Of a DNA stretch of 64,000 bases, positions 22,776-34,309 are shown in pieces. The stretch's first letter is position 1; each line of letters opens with the position of its first letter. Below the pieces are notes generated by a model. It saw only the letters and a program-made list of their open reading frames with translations. It did no database searches and was not told the DNA's origin. Both the position numbers and the translations under genes were made by a program. This DNA comes from Diploptera punctata (taxonomy: Eukaryota > Arthropoda > Insecta > Blattodea > Blaberidae). The DNA is taken from assembly GCA_030220185.1 (NCBI GenBank), contig JASPKZ010001230.1, positions 937,001 to 1,001,000 on the forward strand, given 5' to 3'.

Positions 22776-23302
22776 CCACCTTACATCATGGTCCCAAGAA
22801 AGATGTAAAATTCAAGAAATTTACTTAACATCCTGAGGTTCATAATATGTTTCAAAAAATTTTCAGAAAATTTAATATAACATTAGCTCCAATTAACAAA
22901 TTCAGCCTGGGTAATCTTCTGTTAACTAATAATAAATGTAATACCCCAGACAACAAAAAATCTGGAATTTATCAAATTGATTGCAAAGATTGCAACAGGA
23001 TATATATAGGAAAAACAAAAAGGAACTTGGAAACTCGTAAAAAAGAGCACTTCAGAAACATAAAGAATGGAGAAATTGAAAAATCAGCTATAGCAGCATG
23101 TAGTTTATTAGAGCATCATAGGATTGAAAAAGAAGCAAAACTTTTAAAACATCTATCTAAACCTTTGGATTTAACAGTTTGGGAAAAAATATATATTCAA
23201 AAAAACTATACTAGAACTATGAACTTCGAGATTCCGGATGAACCGAGCTTGATTACAAAGTTCTTCAAAAATACAACAGATAGCAGTTTAGAAAATGATT
23301 AA
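22776..23302 (+). pseudogene. PLE linker plus GIY-YIG endonuclease, plus copy
   Basis: Open from 22847 to the stop at 23300-23302, 151 codons: FNITLAPINKFSLGNLL, SGIYQIDCKDCNRIYIGKTK (GIY...YIG motif), KNGEIEKSAIAACSLLEHHR, KIYIQKNYTRTMNFEIPDEP. The nuclease domain looks complete, but RT is missing, so it is not autonomous. An in-frame stop replaces the Ser codon that continues the minus copy's reading (END-stop against ENDSFK). Confidence 0.85.
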
Positions 23303-23539
23303 TTCAAAATAACACCAGATGGCAGTTTGGAGTGTAATTCCTTCAAAAGAACACCAGATGGCAGTCTAGATAATTACCGGCAAAAGAAAAAATTGACAGT
23401 CGTGAAAACAGCTGATGATGACAATGTGTCACCGATACTGCAGTGCTGTGTTTAAAAAAACATAGAAGTATGAGGTAAGAAGAAATCACGATTCATTTAA
23501 TTATTATTAATTGAACCTCATAATGTTAAAAATTCTCAA

Positions 23540-24760
23540 ATTTAATATATAAATATATACACCATTTAAATTTTAGCTGCTATGGACTATTAGAACAGGA
23601 GATATCGATCTTCAAAGTTACGATGAGAAAACGGTAAATATTTGAGATGTGATATAAATTATTATTAAACAAATAGATTATTTGAGGCAAATAATAGTCA
23701 TTTATATATCAGATATATCAAGTTTGCTTATTTGACTGGACTCTTAGAGCCAAAAAAGTATGCAAGACAACGGTATCACCATTATCCAGATCTCACAGCG
23801 TGCACATTTGATGAAAGCACAGTTCTCATGGAAATGCTCTTCTGTTAATCCTTCTTCGAAGCAGTACTCCAAGGGTGTTTAAAATATACCAGGAAAGAGT
23901 TTGATGTAACCATATTGAAAAAATGCAGATTTATTAAGTTGGAAAATTTTGCTGCCAAGAACTGGAAATATACAAATGATTGAAGGTAAAGGAAATTGTC
24001 TCTGTATCATATGTTAACGTCATTGTCACAATTAGACGATACATAATTGTATCTGCGATAAATTTCAAACATTTTTTTTTATGGAAGAAGAAAACATTGA
24101 GGTTGTACATTTTGCTGGTTCATGTTGAATTCAATACCTTCAAGAACTGTATAGTTGTCATCCCTATTGGCAGTCAAGGAGTCGAGCAAAAGAACTTTAG
24201 ATTTTTCTTGTCTACCTGGCCACATTGCTGATTCTAGGAAGATCTTTAAATCTCTTGTCATATTAGCAGATTTGCTAGCAAATGCTTTGATATTCGATAA
24301 ATTGGTATTCATTTTTGTGGAAAATGGCTGGTGGCTGATATAAGAACAAATATGGAGTAGCAGTATACCATCCATTACATTCCCTAGCATTATTATATTA
24401 TAGCATTAATTACTTGATCTGATGACAAGACTTTTTCCTCAAAGAGACTATTTTCTCTCATTAATTTGTGAGCTCGTTCAGTATCTATCTGCAGCTCCTT
24501 TAACCAACCAATTTTATAACTTCGTGGATTTTTTGTGACAAACTTATTATTTAATTTATTTTTTTTTACCCACAAGTTGGAATCTTTGAACTGCAGTAAA
24601 TTGTAAAATCACTTCTCTTCTTAATTTTCAGCCCCAAAATGTTTCCTGTCTTTTTACTCTAAAATGGTCATATACTTCACAAACATTTTATTTTATTTCA
24701 CAAATTAATTATGGGAAATAACATTATGAGGCTTTCAAGTTAATAGATATATAGTGAGTC
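23540..24760. other. Intergenic stretch with unrecognised minus-strand readings
   Basis: Minus readings at 24079-24390 (includes KVLLLDSLTANRDDNYTVLE) and 24393-24575 could be remnants of a DDE-type transposase (LLLD motif) but no family is certain. A foldback-tail sequence gggaaataacattatgaggc is at 24715-24734. Confidence 0.3.
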
Positions 24761-24767
24761 ATGAGGG

Positions 24768-25420
24768 ATGCCTCCTGAAACTGTAATCCTGCTTGAAGAA
24801 CTCAGAGTTTATGAGGTAAGATTCCCTATATCTGACAGACGTAAATTGCACTCTCTTTCACTACTTTTCAAGCTTCTGAATTCCTACATCCCTACTTACC
24901 TGGCGTCTAGATTTGAGAAGTTATCCTCTTACCACAATATTGACACTAGATCACAAGATAGCAGTCTGCTAACAATTCCTCTTCATAGCACTTCCTCCTA
25001 TTCTACTTCCTTCACAGCCTCTGCCCGCTCCTGGAGTCTCCTTCCTCAAGATATCAGGGGTTGCCGCACACTTGGTACCTTTAAGTCACGCTTGTACAGT
25101 TACCTGTTGTCTAATAATTAATTTTTCTCTCTTTATTTAATTTTATACTATGTCATTAATCTTTTCCTGTTTTTTTTATATATATTGTACATATTATATA
25201 TTTAATTCGTTAAATTTAGAGTAAATCAAAATACATTATAAATATTAATTGTATTGTATTCATAACTTGTAATCGTTTATATATATATATATTGTAATTT
25301 AGATTTAAGACTATTTTTTTGTTTGTATTTTTTTAAACCTTGTTGAGTGGTAGACAAGGCCTTAAGGCCTTAACTCTGCCAGGTAAAATAAAGCTATTAT
25401 TATTATTATTATATCATTAA
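24768..25420 (+). mobile_element. LINE 3' end with (ATT)n tail
   Basis: A 117-codon reading 24768-25121 contains RKLHSLSLLFKLLN, TRSQDSSLLTIPL, SFTASARSWSLLPQDIRG and FKSRLYSYLL, the C-terminal signature seen in Jockey/CR1-style LINEs (TRS... LWN.LP..IR... FK..L). 3' UTR ends ccaggtaaaataaagc and (tat)n at 25395-25415, a classic LINE tail. Confidence 0.75.
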
Positions 25421-26139
25421 CTTTATTTTAGCTTGTTTTCAAAGTTTTCTAACACAAGACTGTTGTAAGTTTCAGGGATGGTGTCATATCAATTTACTGC
25501 AAATTATTCGTTACTGCTTTCATCACTGTCATCAGATTCTTCAAGATTGATAACAACAGTATCTTGTATCATATCCAGGAGGCCATCAGTTTCCCACATA
25601 TGTTGTTCAACATCTTGTATGTTGAACATAATTAGTCTACTGTTGTTGTGTGACTTCACTAATGCTCGATTCCAGCAGTTCCTGAACCTTATTTATATTA
25701 AATGTAGTGTTTTCATGTGACACTTTCCTCTTAATTTGATTCTTCACCTCGTCAATTGGATTTAATTCACAATGATAAGGTGGGAGCCGCAATACTTCAT
25801 GTCCATGTTGTCGAGCCATTTTGTCAACAATGCATTTAGGTTTGTATTGAGCCCGAACTGATTCCAGTATCTCCACAAGCTCCGTTTTATGCATTTCATC
25901 ATCGATAGGGATACCTTTGGAGATTAGCCATGATTTGATTACTGCCTTCCTGTTATCCTTTGTAGGTAATTTTTTTGTCATTCCTGGAATAAGCATTGTC
26001 TAGTAAAATGACCTGTTCGCTGGTATATTGGGAAGCAGTTTCTCTGACTATTTAAGTCATGGTAAGGTTCCACGAACTCAAATAAATAAAAATGAAATAA
26101 AACTTAATTTAAAATAAAATAATAAAGAAGACACATCAC

Positions 26140-26860
26140 ACCCGAGGAAAATTGCCCCAAATGGGAGTCAATGACCAATCACAGTCGTGTTTCGCCTAGA
26201 ATTTACCAACTAAAGTTTATCATAATAAAGAAAGCACCTCCTTTTTAACATTCTAAATAGGTCATAGCATTATTTTGCAGTGATTGACTCTCTAAGAAAT
26301 ATGGCTACCAGATTGTATATATAGCGCATGAATGTCAACACATAGCGCATGCAGGAGTTAATATAAAACATTTGTAGCAACTGATTATACCACCAAAAAA
26401 AGAAACCACTGTTTGCACTTTCTTAAATGTATTTTTTCCCAGGTAATAACATTCCAGAAAAATATAATTGTCATATTTACATCATAGGACATCAGAAATA
26501 AATTAATATACAGTTTGATGTGTTTCATTTTTTCTCCACTAGAGTGCATTCATACAATATTGCATTCCTTTGGCAATAAATAATATGATCTGGTTGCAGT
26601 GATGAACAAATGAAGTATACCAATCATTTCTCATTTGTTTTCAAACATCGCCGTTTACATTAAATATATAAATATTTTAAAATAACTATATTTAAATAAT
26701 GATTTGTGAGTAAACAGCTTAATTTTATTCATTAAATAGTCCTAACAAAAGCCACTCTTGATTTCCAAATTCTCTAGATAAATTCACTCCTCACTTCATG
26801 AGTCATGAATTTATCGATAATTTGGAAATCACTCATGGCATTACTTATGAAAAGTATTTT
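26140..26860. repeat. MITE-like repeat M1, copy 2, inside the transposase
   Basis: Matches 5690-6328 and 43385-43835 from tgccccaaatgggagtc to ggcattacttatg. Includes tgttttcaaacatcgccgtt, shared exactly by all three copies, and the terminal hairpin. It splits the minus-strand transposase between DYRMK and the QVILLDNA block; the left boundary is fuzzy (about 26060-26150). Confidence 0.8.
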
Positions 26861-27293
26861 TCATGCAATGGTCCAGTCATTTCATACGGTAATCAGCATC
26901 CTTCTTTCCATGATAAATCAGCTTAGCATCAGGAAGAAAACCATTTTCATTGCCTGCGTGGACTAATATTATATGTCCACCTTTGCCTGAGGGCATTTTA
27001 TTTCCTGTTGTCAGATTTTCCCTCCGGGCTTGCGATGCAGAGGTAATTGTTGTATCCCTCCAAGGTTTAGAGGTGGTGTAGCTTGCATTTATCCAGGTTT
27101 CATTGGTATAATGGATGCTTCTATTGTTTGGTTTGTGGCATCTTATAGCTCTCAAGTACTGATGTCTCCAAGCAATAATCTCATCTTTATCAATTAGCAT
27201 AAAGTTCTTCTTTCTTTTCATGAACTCAAAGCCTAAATCCAGTAGTATCCTTCTTAATGTTGGAATAGATAACTCTTTTTTTCTGTACATCTC

Positions 27294-29074
27294 CAGTGGC
27301 GGAGCGTCCATGTTAGCACTGTTAGCCCGGCTAACACTTTCAAAAGTTAGAATTAAACTCTTTGATATTTAATTAAAACAAAACATAATACTGGAACGAG
27401 ATACAACAATGCAATGATAGTAGTATAAATGTTGTAAACAATAGTAACTTAATAATATATATTGTATGTGTTGTGTATATACTGTAGCATTCCAATGCAA
27501 TACCATGTGCTTCAACGGTTTTAAATGCCCACACTGTTAGCCGATTTCCTGAGCCTAACATGGAAGATGACTATGAGAGTATGTTGCACAGGCGCATTCA
27601 AGCTGATCGGTAGTTCATCCTGCTGCATTTCAAGCTGAGCTCAATGCTACTCTGTAGTTGCCCTGTTAGCACTCTAGAAACTGCTAACAGTGAGGTTTCA
27701 GTTGCTCTGAGTAAGTCCTATGTAAACATAGTGCTTCTGAGCGCATCAAATACAATAATTAAACCACTAAATAAATATTATCATGAGAGAGGAATGTGCT
27801 TGAGTTACTGAAGACTTGTTAAGTCATCACTTTTTCTGCTGAAGTTTTGTAGAAAAAAAAGTTATAAACCAATTCCTTATTTAAATATCATTATAAGTCA
27901 AACAAAAAAGTGTGTTGTTTAATGAGGAACATGAAAGTTAGTATGAACATGACATATGGCTGCAGGAAGTCATGATCCCCGTTAGCTCTGCCTTCTATTT
28001 TCAACAGAGAAAAATGTTCGGACAACAAAGGGGGTTTCTGATGTAAATAGTTTTCATGCACTGAAAAAGTCACGAACTAGTTGAAACCCATGTTAACTGT
28101 GAAATAGCGCTACATAATTTTGGAAACACTAGAATTGAAGAGTCCCAAAGCCGGGCTATCAGAATTAAGTTAATACGGATAAGCATAACGAAAGTGTTAA
28201 AGCAAACAAGTACATTTTTAACTGCCTAATAGAAGCTGTGTTTCTTAGCTGAACAAGAGCTGCTATTTAGAAAACTCTGAATCTAACAAAAGAGGTATGG
28301 CCTAATTATATTGAATTATTGCACCATAGATGAGAAATGAAGAAACAATTTGGAAATTTCTGTTCATTGTCACATCATACGATGTTAAAAACGACTTAAT
28401 ATGTTCTATATCTGCTACTTTATTCAATAAAATGAAACAAGAGATCTCACCCTTAGTATCTCTCCGAGGCTACCGACGATAGAGCTCACTTACAAGCTCT
28501 AGAAACTAGCTGGTCATTGAGACGAGTATCTGTGTTCTAAAACCATGCATTTATATATTTAATTAACTATTAATATGTCCAATTACTTCCTTCCATTTAC
28601 TATACCTATAGTAATTTATTATATTTGATACTCCTAACATTGCATGTCATTCTTTTTAGAAGTTCATTTACTTATTATAAATAACATACACAATATTATA
28701 TCCATAAAGTCCACTGCTGTGGTCTCGAGGTAGCGTGCTGCATTGTCACACAGTGGGCCTGGCTTCGATCCCCAGTCAGGGCAGTTTCTCTGGGTGAGGT
28801 TTTTATCGGGGTTTTTCCTCACCTGCAAGACAAATGTCAGGAAAACTTTAACGCCCAAACGGTCCCCGAAATCATATGGCCATCATCATCCTTCACCAGT
28901 GTGAAAAGCAACGGGAACCTACCACACCTACAAGTCCCTAGTAAAGCTGCAAAGCATAGCATGAAAATGCTATGATTGCAGTGAAAGACCTGCCCTCGGG
29001 CAGAATTACTATGGATGGATGGATATCCATAAAACGGGGGCTAACACTTGTCGAAATTCCACGCTCCGCCACTG
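27294..29074. mobile_element. hAT-like element with 8-bp target duplication
   Basis: Ends CAGTGGCGGAGCGT (left) and ACGCTCCGCCACTG (right) are perfect inverted repeats, flanked by TACATCTC (27286-27293) and TACATCTT (29075-29082), an 8-bp duplication with one change. CAGTGGCGGA-type ends and 8-bp duplication are typical of hAT. No transposase was recognised in the 1.78-kb interior, so it is non-autonomous. A SINE is inserted at 28709. Confidence 0.8.
28709..29022 (+). mobile_element. SINE family A, full length, 11-bp TSD, nested in hAT-like element
   Basis: ATATCCATAAA at 28698-28708 and 29023-29033 flanks it. Head TCCACTGCTGTGGTCTCGAG..., B-box GGCTTCGATCCCC, tail ctatggatggatgg. Defines the family's length as about 314 bp. 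Confidence 0.92.
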
Positions 29075-29581
29075 TACATCTTTGTACTTCTTCGTGCTCA
29101 TAGTGTACAGAACCTGATGATTTGCAACAAAACTATCAAAATTTCGTCGTTAAATTTGCTTAAGTTACAAAATAAGCGCTGTTTTACATTTTGTCATAAA
29201 ATCTTCGTTTGCTTTAACAATTACACCAATGAGTACGGATAATAGCTTTGTTTGCGCCAGAAAATTACGTCCGGAATTCAAGTGATTCAAATACACGACG
29301 TGTCATGTCAGCGTAAAATTTTCGCGCTACCGCTCTGCATTGTAGAGAAACCACATCCATTCAAAAACGCGGTGTGCGATTTTTGCGCTGGCGTGTTGCG
29401 TCGTAGATTGGATAAACCATAGCTTTACAGCCATTGTTTACATCTGCTCCGTAGATATCTGGAACCGACTATAGCGATATTACGAAGGTGGATGTAGCGC
29501 AGCATTGCAAGATTTTGAACTTGGCGTCAGGGAAAGGCTGGAAGTAGTGAGAGAGCGAAATTAGATTTAGATAAATTTGCT

Positions 29582-29898
29582 ACTCAGGATGACCGTCACA
29601 TTACAGCCACGGAGATGAAATTTCTGCGACGAACTGCAGGTTATAGCCTTCTAGACCACTAAAGAAATTCAACAATAGCCAGAGAGTTAAACATCGTATC
29701 TATATCTGAATACCTCCAAGAATATAGAAACAATTGGCTAGCCCATATTCAGCGCATGGATCGTCACAGAATACCAAAACAAATTCTTCACTACATTCCT
29801 CGAGGCAGAAGATCTGTGGGTCGACCTTTTCGGAGATGACGGGAGACCGTAACAGGGCACTGGGCCTAATACTTGAAAGGACGATGATGATGATGATG
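29582..29898 (+). mobile_element. LINE family 2 fragment with 9-bp TSD
   Basis: AAATTTGCT at 29573-29581 and 29899-29907. Reads [51 protein letters not shown], then ...(gat)n. Same family as 33052-33860 and 59059-59472. Confidence 0.85.
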
Positions 29899-29907
29899 AA
29901 ATTTGCT

Positions 29908-30330
29908 TAGTACCTCACTTCACAACAAGGACCGGTAACGTTATTCGCCAAGCTGGTCATGCTGACACGTTGACGTGGCCATTGGGTAATGTCACTACCC
30001 TGGTCGCTACTTTGTTCCATACCGGCCATGTCAACATGAATATGTCGGCGTGGCCATCTGGCCAACCCATATTCACCAGGCTTCACACGCTCGGCGCGAG
30101 GCCTATAGCGACCGCTACAGCTGATACATCCTTGCGTCGGCCCTGCCTTTATGCTACGGTTTATTATACAGCGTGTCGCGCCCGACGTGACGCATTCTTG
30201 CGTTACGCTCGGCGTGATGCTGGTTTCGCATGGAGCGCATACCGTACAACTCTTATGTTTATGGAATTGTCACCAGATGGCATCACATATATGGGAAATC
30301 GAAATAACCACAGTTCAAAATAAATTCCCA
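29908..30330 (+). other. GC-richer open stretch of unknown nature
   Basis: Local GC is well above the surroundings and 29970-30323 is open for 117 codons, but the translation (Arg/Thr/Ala-rich, starting MTWPLGNVTTLVATLF) has no recognisable domain. Likely the remainder of an insertion interrupted by the LINE at 29582. Not called a gene. Confidence 0.3.
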
Positions 30331-30954
30331 AATGTGTTTACAAAAATGAATGTATATAAAACCTGTCCCTGCATAACCTAATGAAATAAATTGCATACAT
30401 ACTGTTTAGTAAACTATAAACTAATCTGATGTGCACTAAACTGACCCATCGGAACCTAACAAAATGAAGTGATTGAACATTTATTTCTTAAAATATGTTT
30501 TGGAATTAAATGCAAATGTTGGTCACTCACACATATGTCCTGCCATCTGGAGGATTTAATTTTATAAGCGTTCGCGCATGCGCACTTAAATTCTAAAGAA
30601 ATTTGAAAAATAATTGAGAGGAAAAGTGATAATTTGTGTACATAGATAAACATATAATAATTCTTTATAAAAAAGTTTTAAGTATCGTTGCAAAACGTTT
30701 AAAATAGTACGAAATATTAGTAAAGACAGGAAAAGCACCTAGAGCAACAGCATCATATGAATGTTGTATGGAAAATTATACAATAAATAATTCTTTAGTT
30801 CTTAAATAAACATATGGTTGATGATAATACAAAATGTTTCGCCTAAGCAGTTTTATCAGGTTTTGAATGTAGGCCTACATCCATAATATCCCTAAGATAC
30901 AATACAATATTTACAGCTTTTATTTATCTCTTGACTAAGTTCAAGCCACAATAA

Positions 30955-31310
30955 CTCTTTTTTTCTGTACATCTCTGTACTCCTTCATGCCCATATTGTA
31001 TAGAACTTGATGATTTGCAACAAAACTATCTAACTTTCGTCGTTAAAATTGGTAAGTTACAAAACAAGTACTGATTGGTCATAAAATCTTCGTTTGCTTT
31101 TAACAGTTACACCAATGAGTACGGATAATATATTCTATATTCTTTGTTTGCGCTGGCAAATTGCGTCCGGAATTCAAGTGATTCAAATACGCGACTTGAC
31201 ATGTCAGCGCAAAAATGTTCGCGCTTTGCGTTGTAGCTAAACATCCATTTAAATACATGGGAGCAATTTTTGCGCTGGCGCTTTGCGTCGTAGATAAACC
31301 ATTGCATTAC
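30955..31310 (-). mobile_element. Second copy of the IS630-type transposon's 5' end
   Basis: Shares ctctttttttctgtacatct...gatgatttgcaacaaaac, caatgagtacggataat, cgtccggaattcaagtgatt and gcgtcgtagat with 29075-29440. Only the 5' flank and first codons of the transposase are present. It lacks the hAT insertion, confirming the empty site. Confidence 0.75.
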
Positions 31311-31880
31311 TCATGTACTATTCTCTATATCTAAAGCAGTCAGCTATTGCTGGCAGTGTAATTGGACGGCTTCTATTTTAAGAAGATGTCAATGAGAATT
31401 TACACAATCTATTATGGCTAGTAAGGCTTATTATTTTGAAATTATAATTAAATTTTAACATTTGCAATGATGGGAAAATTATTCATTTGTAAAGAAAAAT
31501 AATGCCTGAACTGGGATTCGAACCCAAATCTCCGGCTTTGTACACCATTATATTAATCCAGGCTTCCGGTACAAACGTAAATTTTCCTTTGCCCATATAC
31601 TATTCTCTGTGTCTGAAGCAGCCAGCCATTGCTGGCAGTATGATCAGACAGATTCTAGTTCAAGAAGACGTTAATGAGTATTTACACAATCTAGTATGGC
31701 TAGTAAGGCTTACTATTTTGAAGTTATAATTACATTTTAACATTCGCAAAGACGGGCAAACTATTAATTTGTAAAGTAAATTAACACCTGAACTAGGATT
31801 CAAACCAGAATCTCCGGTTTTGTAAGCCGGCGTGTTGTCCATTACACTAAATCAGGCTGCTTCAAAGTAGAAAATAATAT
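31310..31880 (-). mobile_element. Tandem pair of tRNA-SINEs (family F)
   Basis: Two ~290-bp units in the same orientation (31310-31597, 31598-31880). Each ends at its right with a minus-strand tRNA-like head (GGAGATTTGGGTTCGAATCCC in the first; CCGGCTTACAAAACCGGAG in the second) and shares a body tactattctct-t-tctaaagcag...tatggctagtaaggctta. Confidence 0.8.
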
Positions 31881-31889
31881 ATGAGTAAA

Positions 31890-32220
31890 GGAAAATTAGC
31901 GTTTGCACCAGAAGCCTGACTTAGTGTAATTGATCCATCCATCTTTCACTGCAAGCATAGCATTTTCATGCTATGCTTTGCAGCTTTACTAGGGAATTAT
32001 AGGTGTGGTAGCTTCCCGTTGCTTTCCACACTGGTGAAGGATGATGATTTCGGGGACCGTTTGGGCCTTAAAGTTTTCCTGACATTTGTCTTACAGGTGA
32101 GGAAAAACCTCACCCAGAAAAACTGCCCCGACCGGGGATCGAACAGTGTAATTGATAAGACGTCGAAATACAAAGCTGGAGATTTGGGTCCGAATCTCAA
32201 TTCAGACATTCATTTTTTTT
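31890..32220 (+). mobile_element. SINE family F, inverted third copy, interrupted by SINE A
   Basis: gaagcctgacttagtgtaat...(insert)...aagacgtcgaaatac-aaagctggagatttggg and B-box-like GGTCCGAATCTC. It faces the tandem pair in the opposite orientation. Confidence 0.75.
31935..32144 (-). mobile_element. SINE family A, 5'-truncated, 12-bp TSD
   Basis: AGTGTAATTGAT at 31923-31934 and 32145-32156 brackets the insert. It contains the family A 3' body and stops at the B-box (gaccggggatcgaac), so the tRNA A-box half is absent, as expected from incomplete reverse transcription. Confidence 0.92.
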
Positions 32221-32379
32221 TTCAGGCTCGTAAAATACCCTTAAGGCTGAATAAAAAGGTCTCTAAGCAAAATTTACCGAATTGTCCCGTCCTAATACTA
32301 CCTTGGTTTCCTAGATGTCAGTATGAGGTGGAACGCTGGCCACGGACCACTCAAATGACATCTATACGAAAACAAGTGT

Positions 32380-33036
32380 AACTAAATTAGTATGGTTCAA
32401 ATTCTTCCCTGTAGGGGGAGAGCGCCTAAATCTCTGTTAAGGGAAACATGGGCTTACAAGAAGAATAATTAGGTTTTGACGTTCATGTAAGGGAGTATGT
32501 TATTGTATAGCTGGCATAACTTTGCAGAGAGAGATGGATATACAAGGGTAGATCGTTGACCACTTTAATCCAGATACAAAAGAAAACCCACCCTGTTGTC
32601 AGTTTTCCTCTTCCCCCTTTTCCCTATTAACATCAGGTGAAGAAATACCGACAGCACTGGTGCGTGTGAGTGAGGTGAGTACAATTGTCTCATTCTACAA
32701 ATTTCTCGTAAAGTTAAACGAGAGAGACTATAGTCGTTTTTATTAACAAGAGAATTGTCAACTATTGCATGCCGAAACCTATCTTGAAATTTCTCCCAGA
32801 GAAGCGTTGTATTATATTGTCGCCTCACCATGATGGTTGTCCGTTTATATAAAAGCAGGTGTCTCGCGACAATGCTTGACAATGATTAACATGTGGAGTT
32901 ATTATAGTGGCGGTAGTCGGCATCTTTGTATTTAATTATATATGACAACTGCGGGGAAACAAAGCGAACCGCTGGACAACCATCATAGTGAGGCGATAAT
33001 ACCAAGGCCATGTCCAAAAAATTGTAATGTGAATAA
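32380..33036. other. Unassigned intergenic stretch with ~25-bp inverted repeat
   Basis: gcctcaccatgatggttgtcc (32822-32842) pairs with ggacaaccatcatagtgaggc (32973-32993), one mismatch. A minus-strand 105-codon reading (32565-32882, starting near MVRRQYNTTLLWEKFQDRF) may be the helix-turn-helix start of a mariner-like transposase, but this is weak. Confidence 0.35.
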
Positions 33037-33051
33037 ATTGACAATGTAAAT

Positions 33052-33860
33052 CATCATCATCATCATCATAGTACATTCACGAATTTAGGCCATTTGTTGA
33101 CCTGTTTCGGCCTCAAGAGAAACACCATCCAGAAGTCTTTTGAGTGGACGTCCTGGTCTTCTTCTTCCTGTAGGTTGATATCTTAACATTAGTTTGGGTA
33201 TTCTGTGATCTTCCATTCGATGAACATGTTGTATCCATCTTGACTTATAATCAGAAATTTTGTTTTCTAAAGATTCCATGTGTAATTCTTCTAAGATGTC
33301 TTCATTTTTTTTGTGATCTAGTAGTGTGTATCCTGCAGTCCTCCGAAGATATCTCATTTCAGCAGATCTAAGTCTCTGTATATCCTTCTGTTTCAACGTC
33401 CATACTTCGCTACCATACAAAAGAGTTGGAAGAGCCAGTGTTTTATACACTTTCAGTCTTGAATGCTTTTGGACTAACTGTGGCTTGAAGATAGAATTTA
33501 TTAACCCTAAAATTCTTAAAAATTTAGATATTTTTGCATTTACATCCTTTTCTTCTTCATATGAGATATTGCATCCTAGATATGTAAAATTATTCACCTG
33601 CTCCAAAATTTATTGTCCAGTACAATTTTACTTCTGACAGGATCTACACCTTGAAATGCCATAATTTTTGTTTTTTCTGTAGATATCTTTAATCCATATT
33701 CTTCTGTAATTTTGTTAAGTTCATACAGACCTTTCTGTAGATTATCTTCGGAATTTGCTATTATTATTTGGTCATCTGCAAACAATAGGGTGTTTAATTT
33801 TCTATTTTCTGATATTCTTATTCCAAATTTATATGTTTTGTTCCAGCAACATATTACTTC
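33052..33860 (-). mobile_element. LINE family 2, 5'-truncated, 15-bp TSD
   Basis: ATTGACAATGTAAAT at 33037-33051 and 33861-33875 is a perfect target duplication. Minus strand reads KLNTLLFADDQIIIANSEDN (RT catalytic FADD), then after a frameshift near 33600, VNNFTYLGCNISYEEEKDVN, LPTLLYGSEVWTLKQKD, MRYLRRTAGYTLLDHKKNED, RRRPGRPLKR, and ends with (GAT)n. Best-bounded LINE in the window. Confidence 0.93.
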
Positions 33861-34309
33861 ATTGACAATGTAAATAAAATGGATAAAAAAAGAGCGGCGC
33901 ATAAGATTTTTTAAACTTGCGCAAAGGTAATTTTTCTAGGGAAATGTACAAACATCAAGCTTGCACAAGTGGCTTGAGAATGTCAAAGGTTCATGTTCAA
34001 GCATTCTTGAAAATGTTTACCTACCTAAATAAAAAGAAGATGGCTTACCAATGTATTGTATGGAAATCCCAATTTTTCGATCCATCTGCATTTTGTTGCA
34101 ATGCTCACTAGCTACTTATAGCATTAGTTATTAATATATTGATGGTGTAATAAAATCTAAATTTATAATTTTGGACCTGTCTTCTTTTTAGAATTAATTC
34201 TTAATAATTGTAAATGTACTTTTTTTGTTTTTAAGTTCAAGCCTATCATAATAATTAAAAGTCAAATTTTGCAACATGGCTATAGAAATCCAAAAGCTAT
34301 CTATAATCG

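Larger units (their letters stand above)
21565..23535. mobile_element. Penelope-like element, large inverted dimer (P2)
   Basis: Minus copy 21565-22775 and plus copy 22776-23500 joined head-to-head; the overlapping parts (21565-22300 against 22776-23500) are about 97% identical. The minus copy reaches further into the reverse transcriptase. The tail aacctcataatgtta follows the plus copy only (23518-23532). Cores CTGATGATGACA...TGTCACCGATAC at 23412-23438 and, reversed, 21632-21662. Confidence 0.9.
25480..29440 (-). pseudogene. IS630/Tc1-mariner-type transposase, split by two insertions
   Basis: Read right to left on the minus strand: N-terminal VLYTMSTKKYKDVQ (29075-29140), continuing after a hAT-like insertion (27294-29074) as KKELSIPTLRRILLDLGFEF, AWRHQYLRAIR, IHYTNETWINA and HAGNENGFLPDAKLIYHGKK (to 26877). 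After a MITE-like insertion it continues as QVILLDNAYSRNDKK and KLPTKDNRKAVIKSW, HGHEVLRLPPYHCELNPID, ending acidic (LEESDDSDESSNE) at about 25505. First catalytic Asp is Asn (NET for DET), the last acidic residue is Asp for Glu, and several frameshifts occur. Dead. 29083-29440 is its 5' flank, repeated at 30955-31310. Confidence 0.8.

Noticed and set aside
24079..24390. Possible DDE transposase core (LLLD)
   Set aside because: Only one short motif matches and no second catalytic block or terminal repeat was found.
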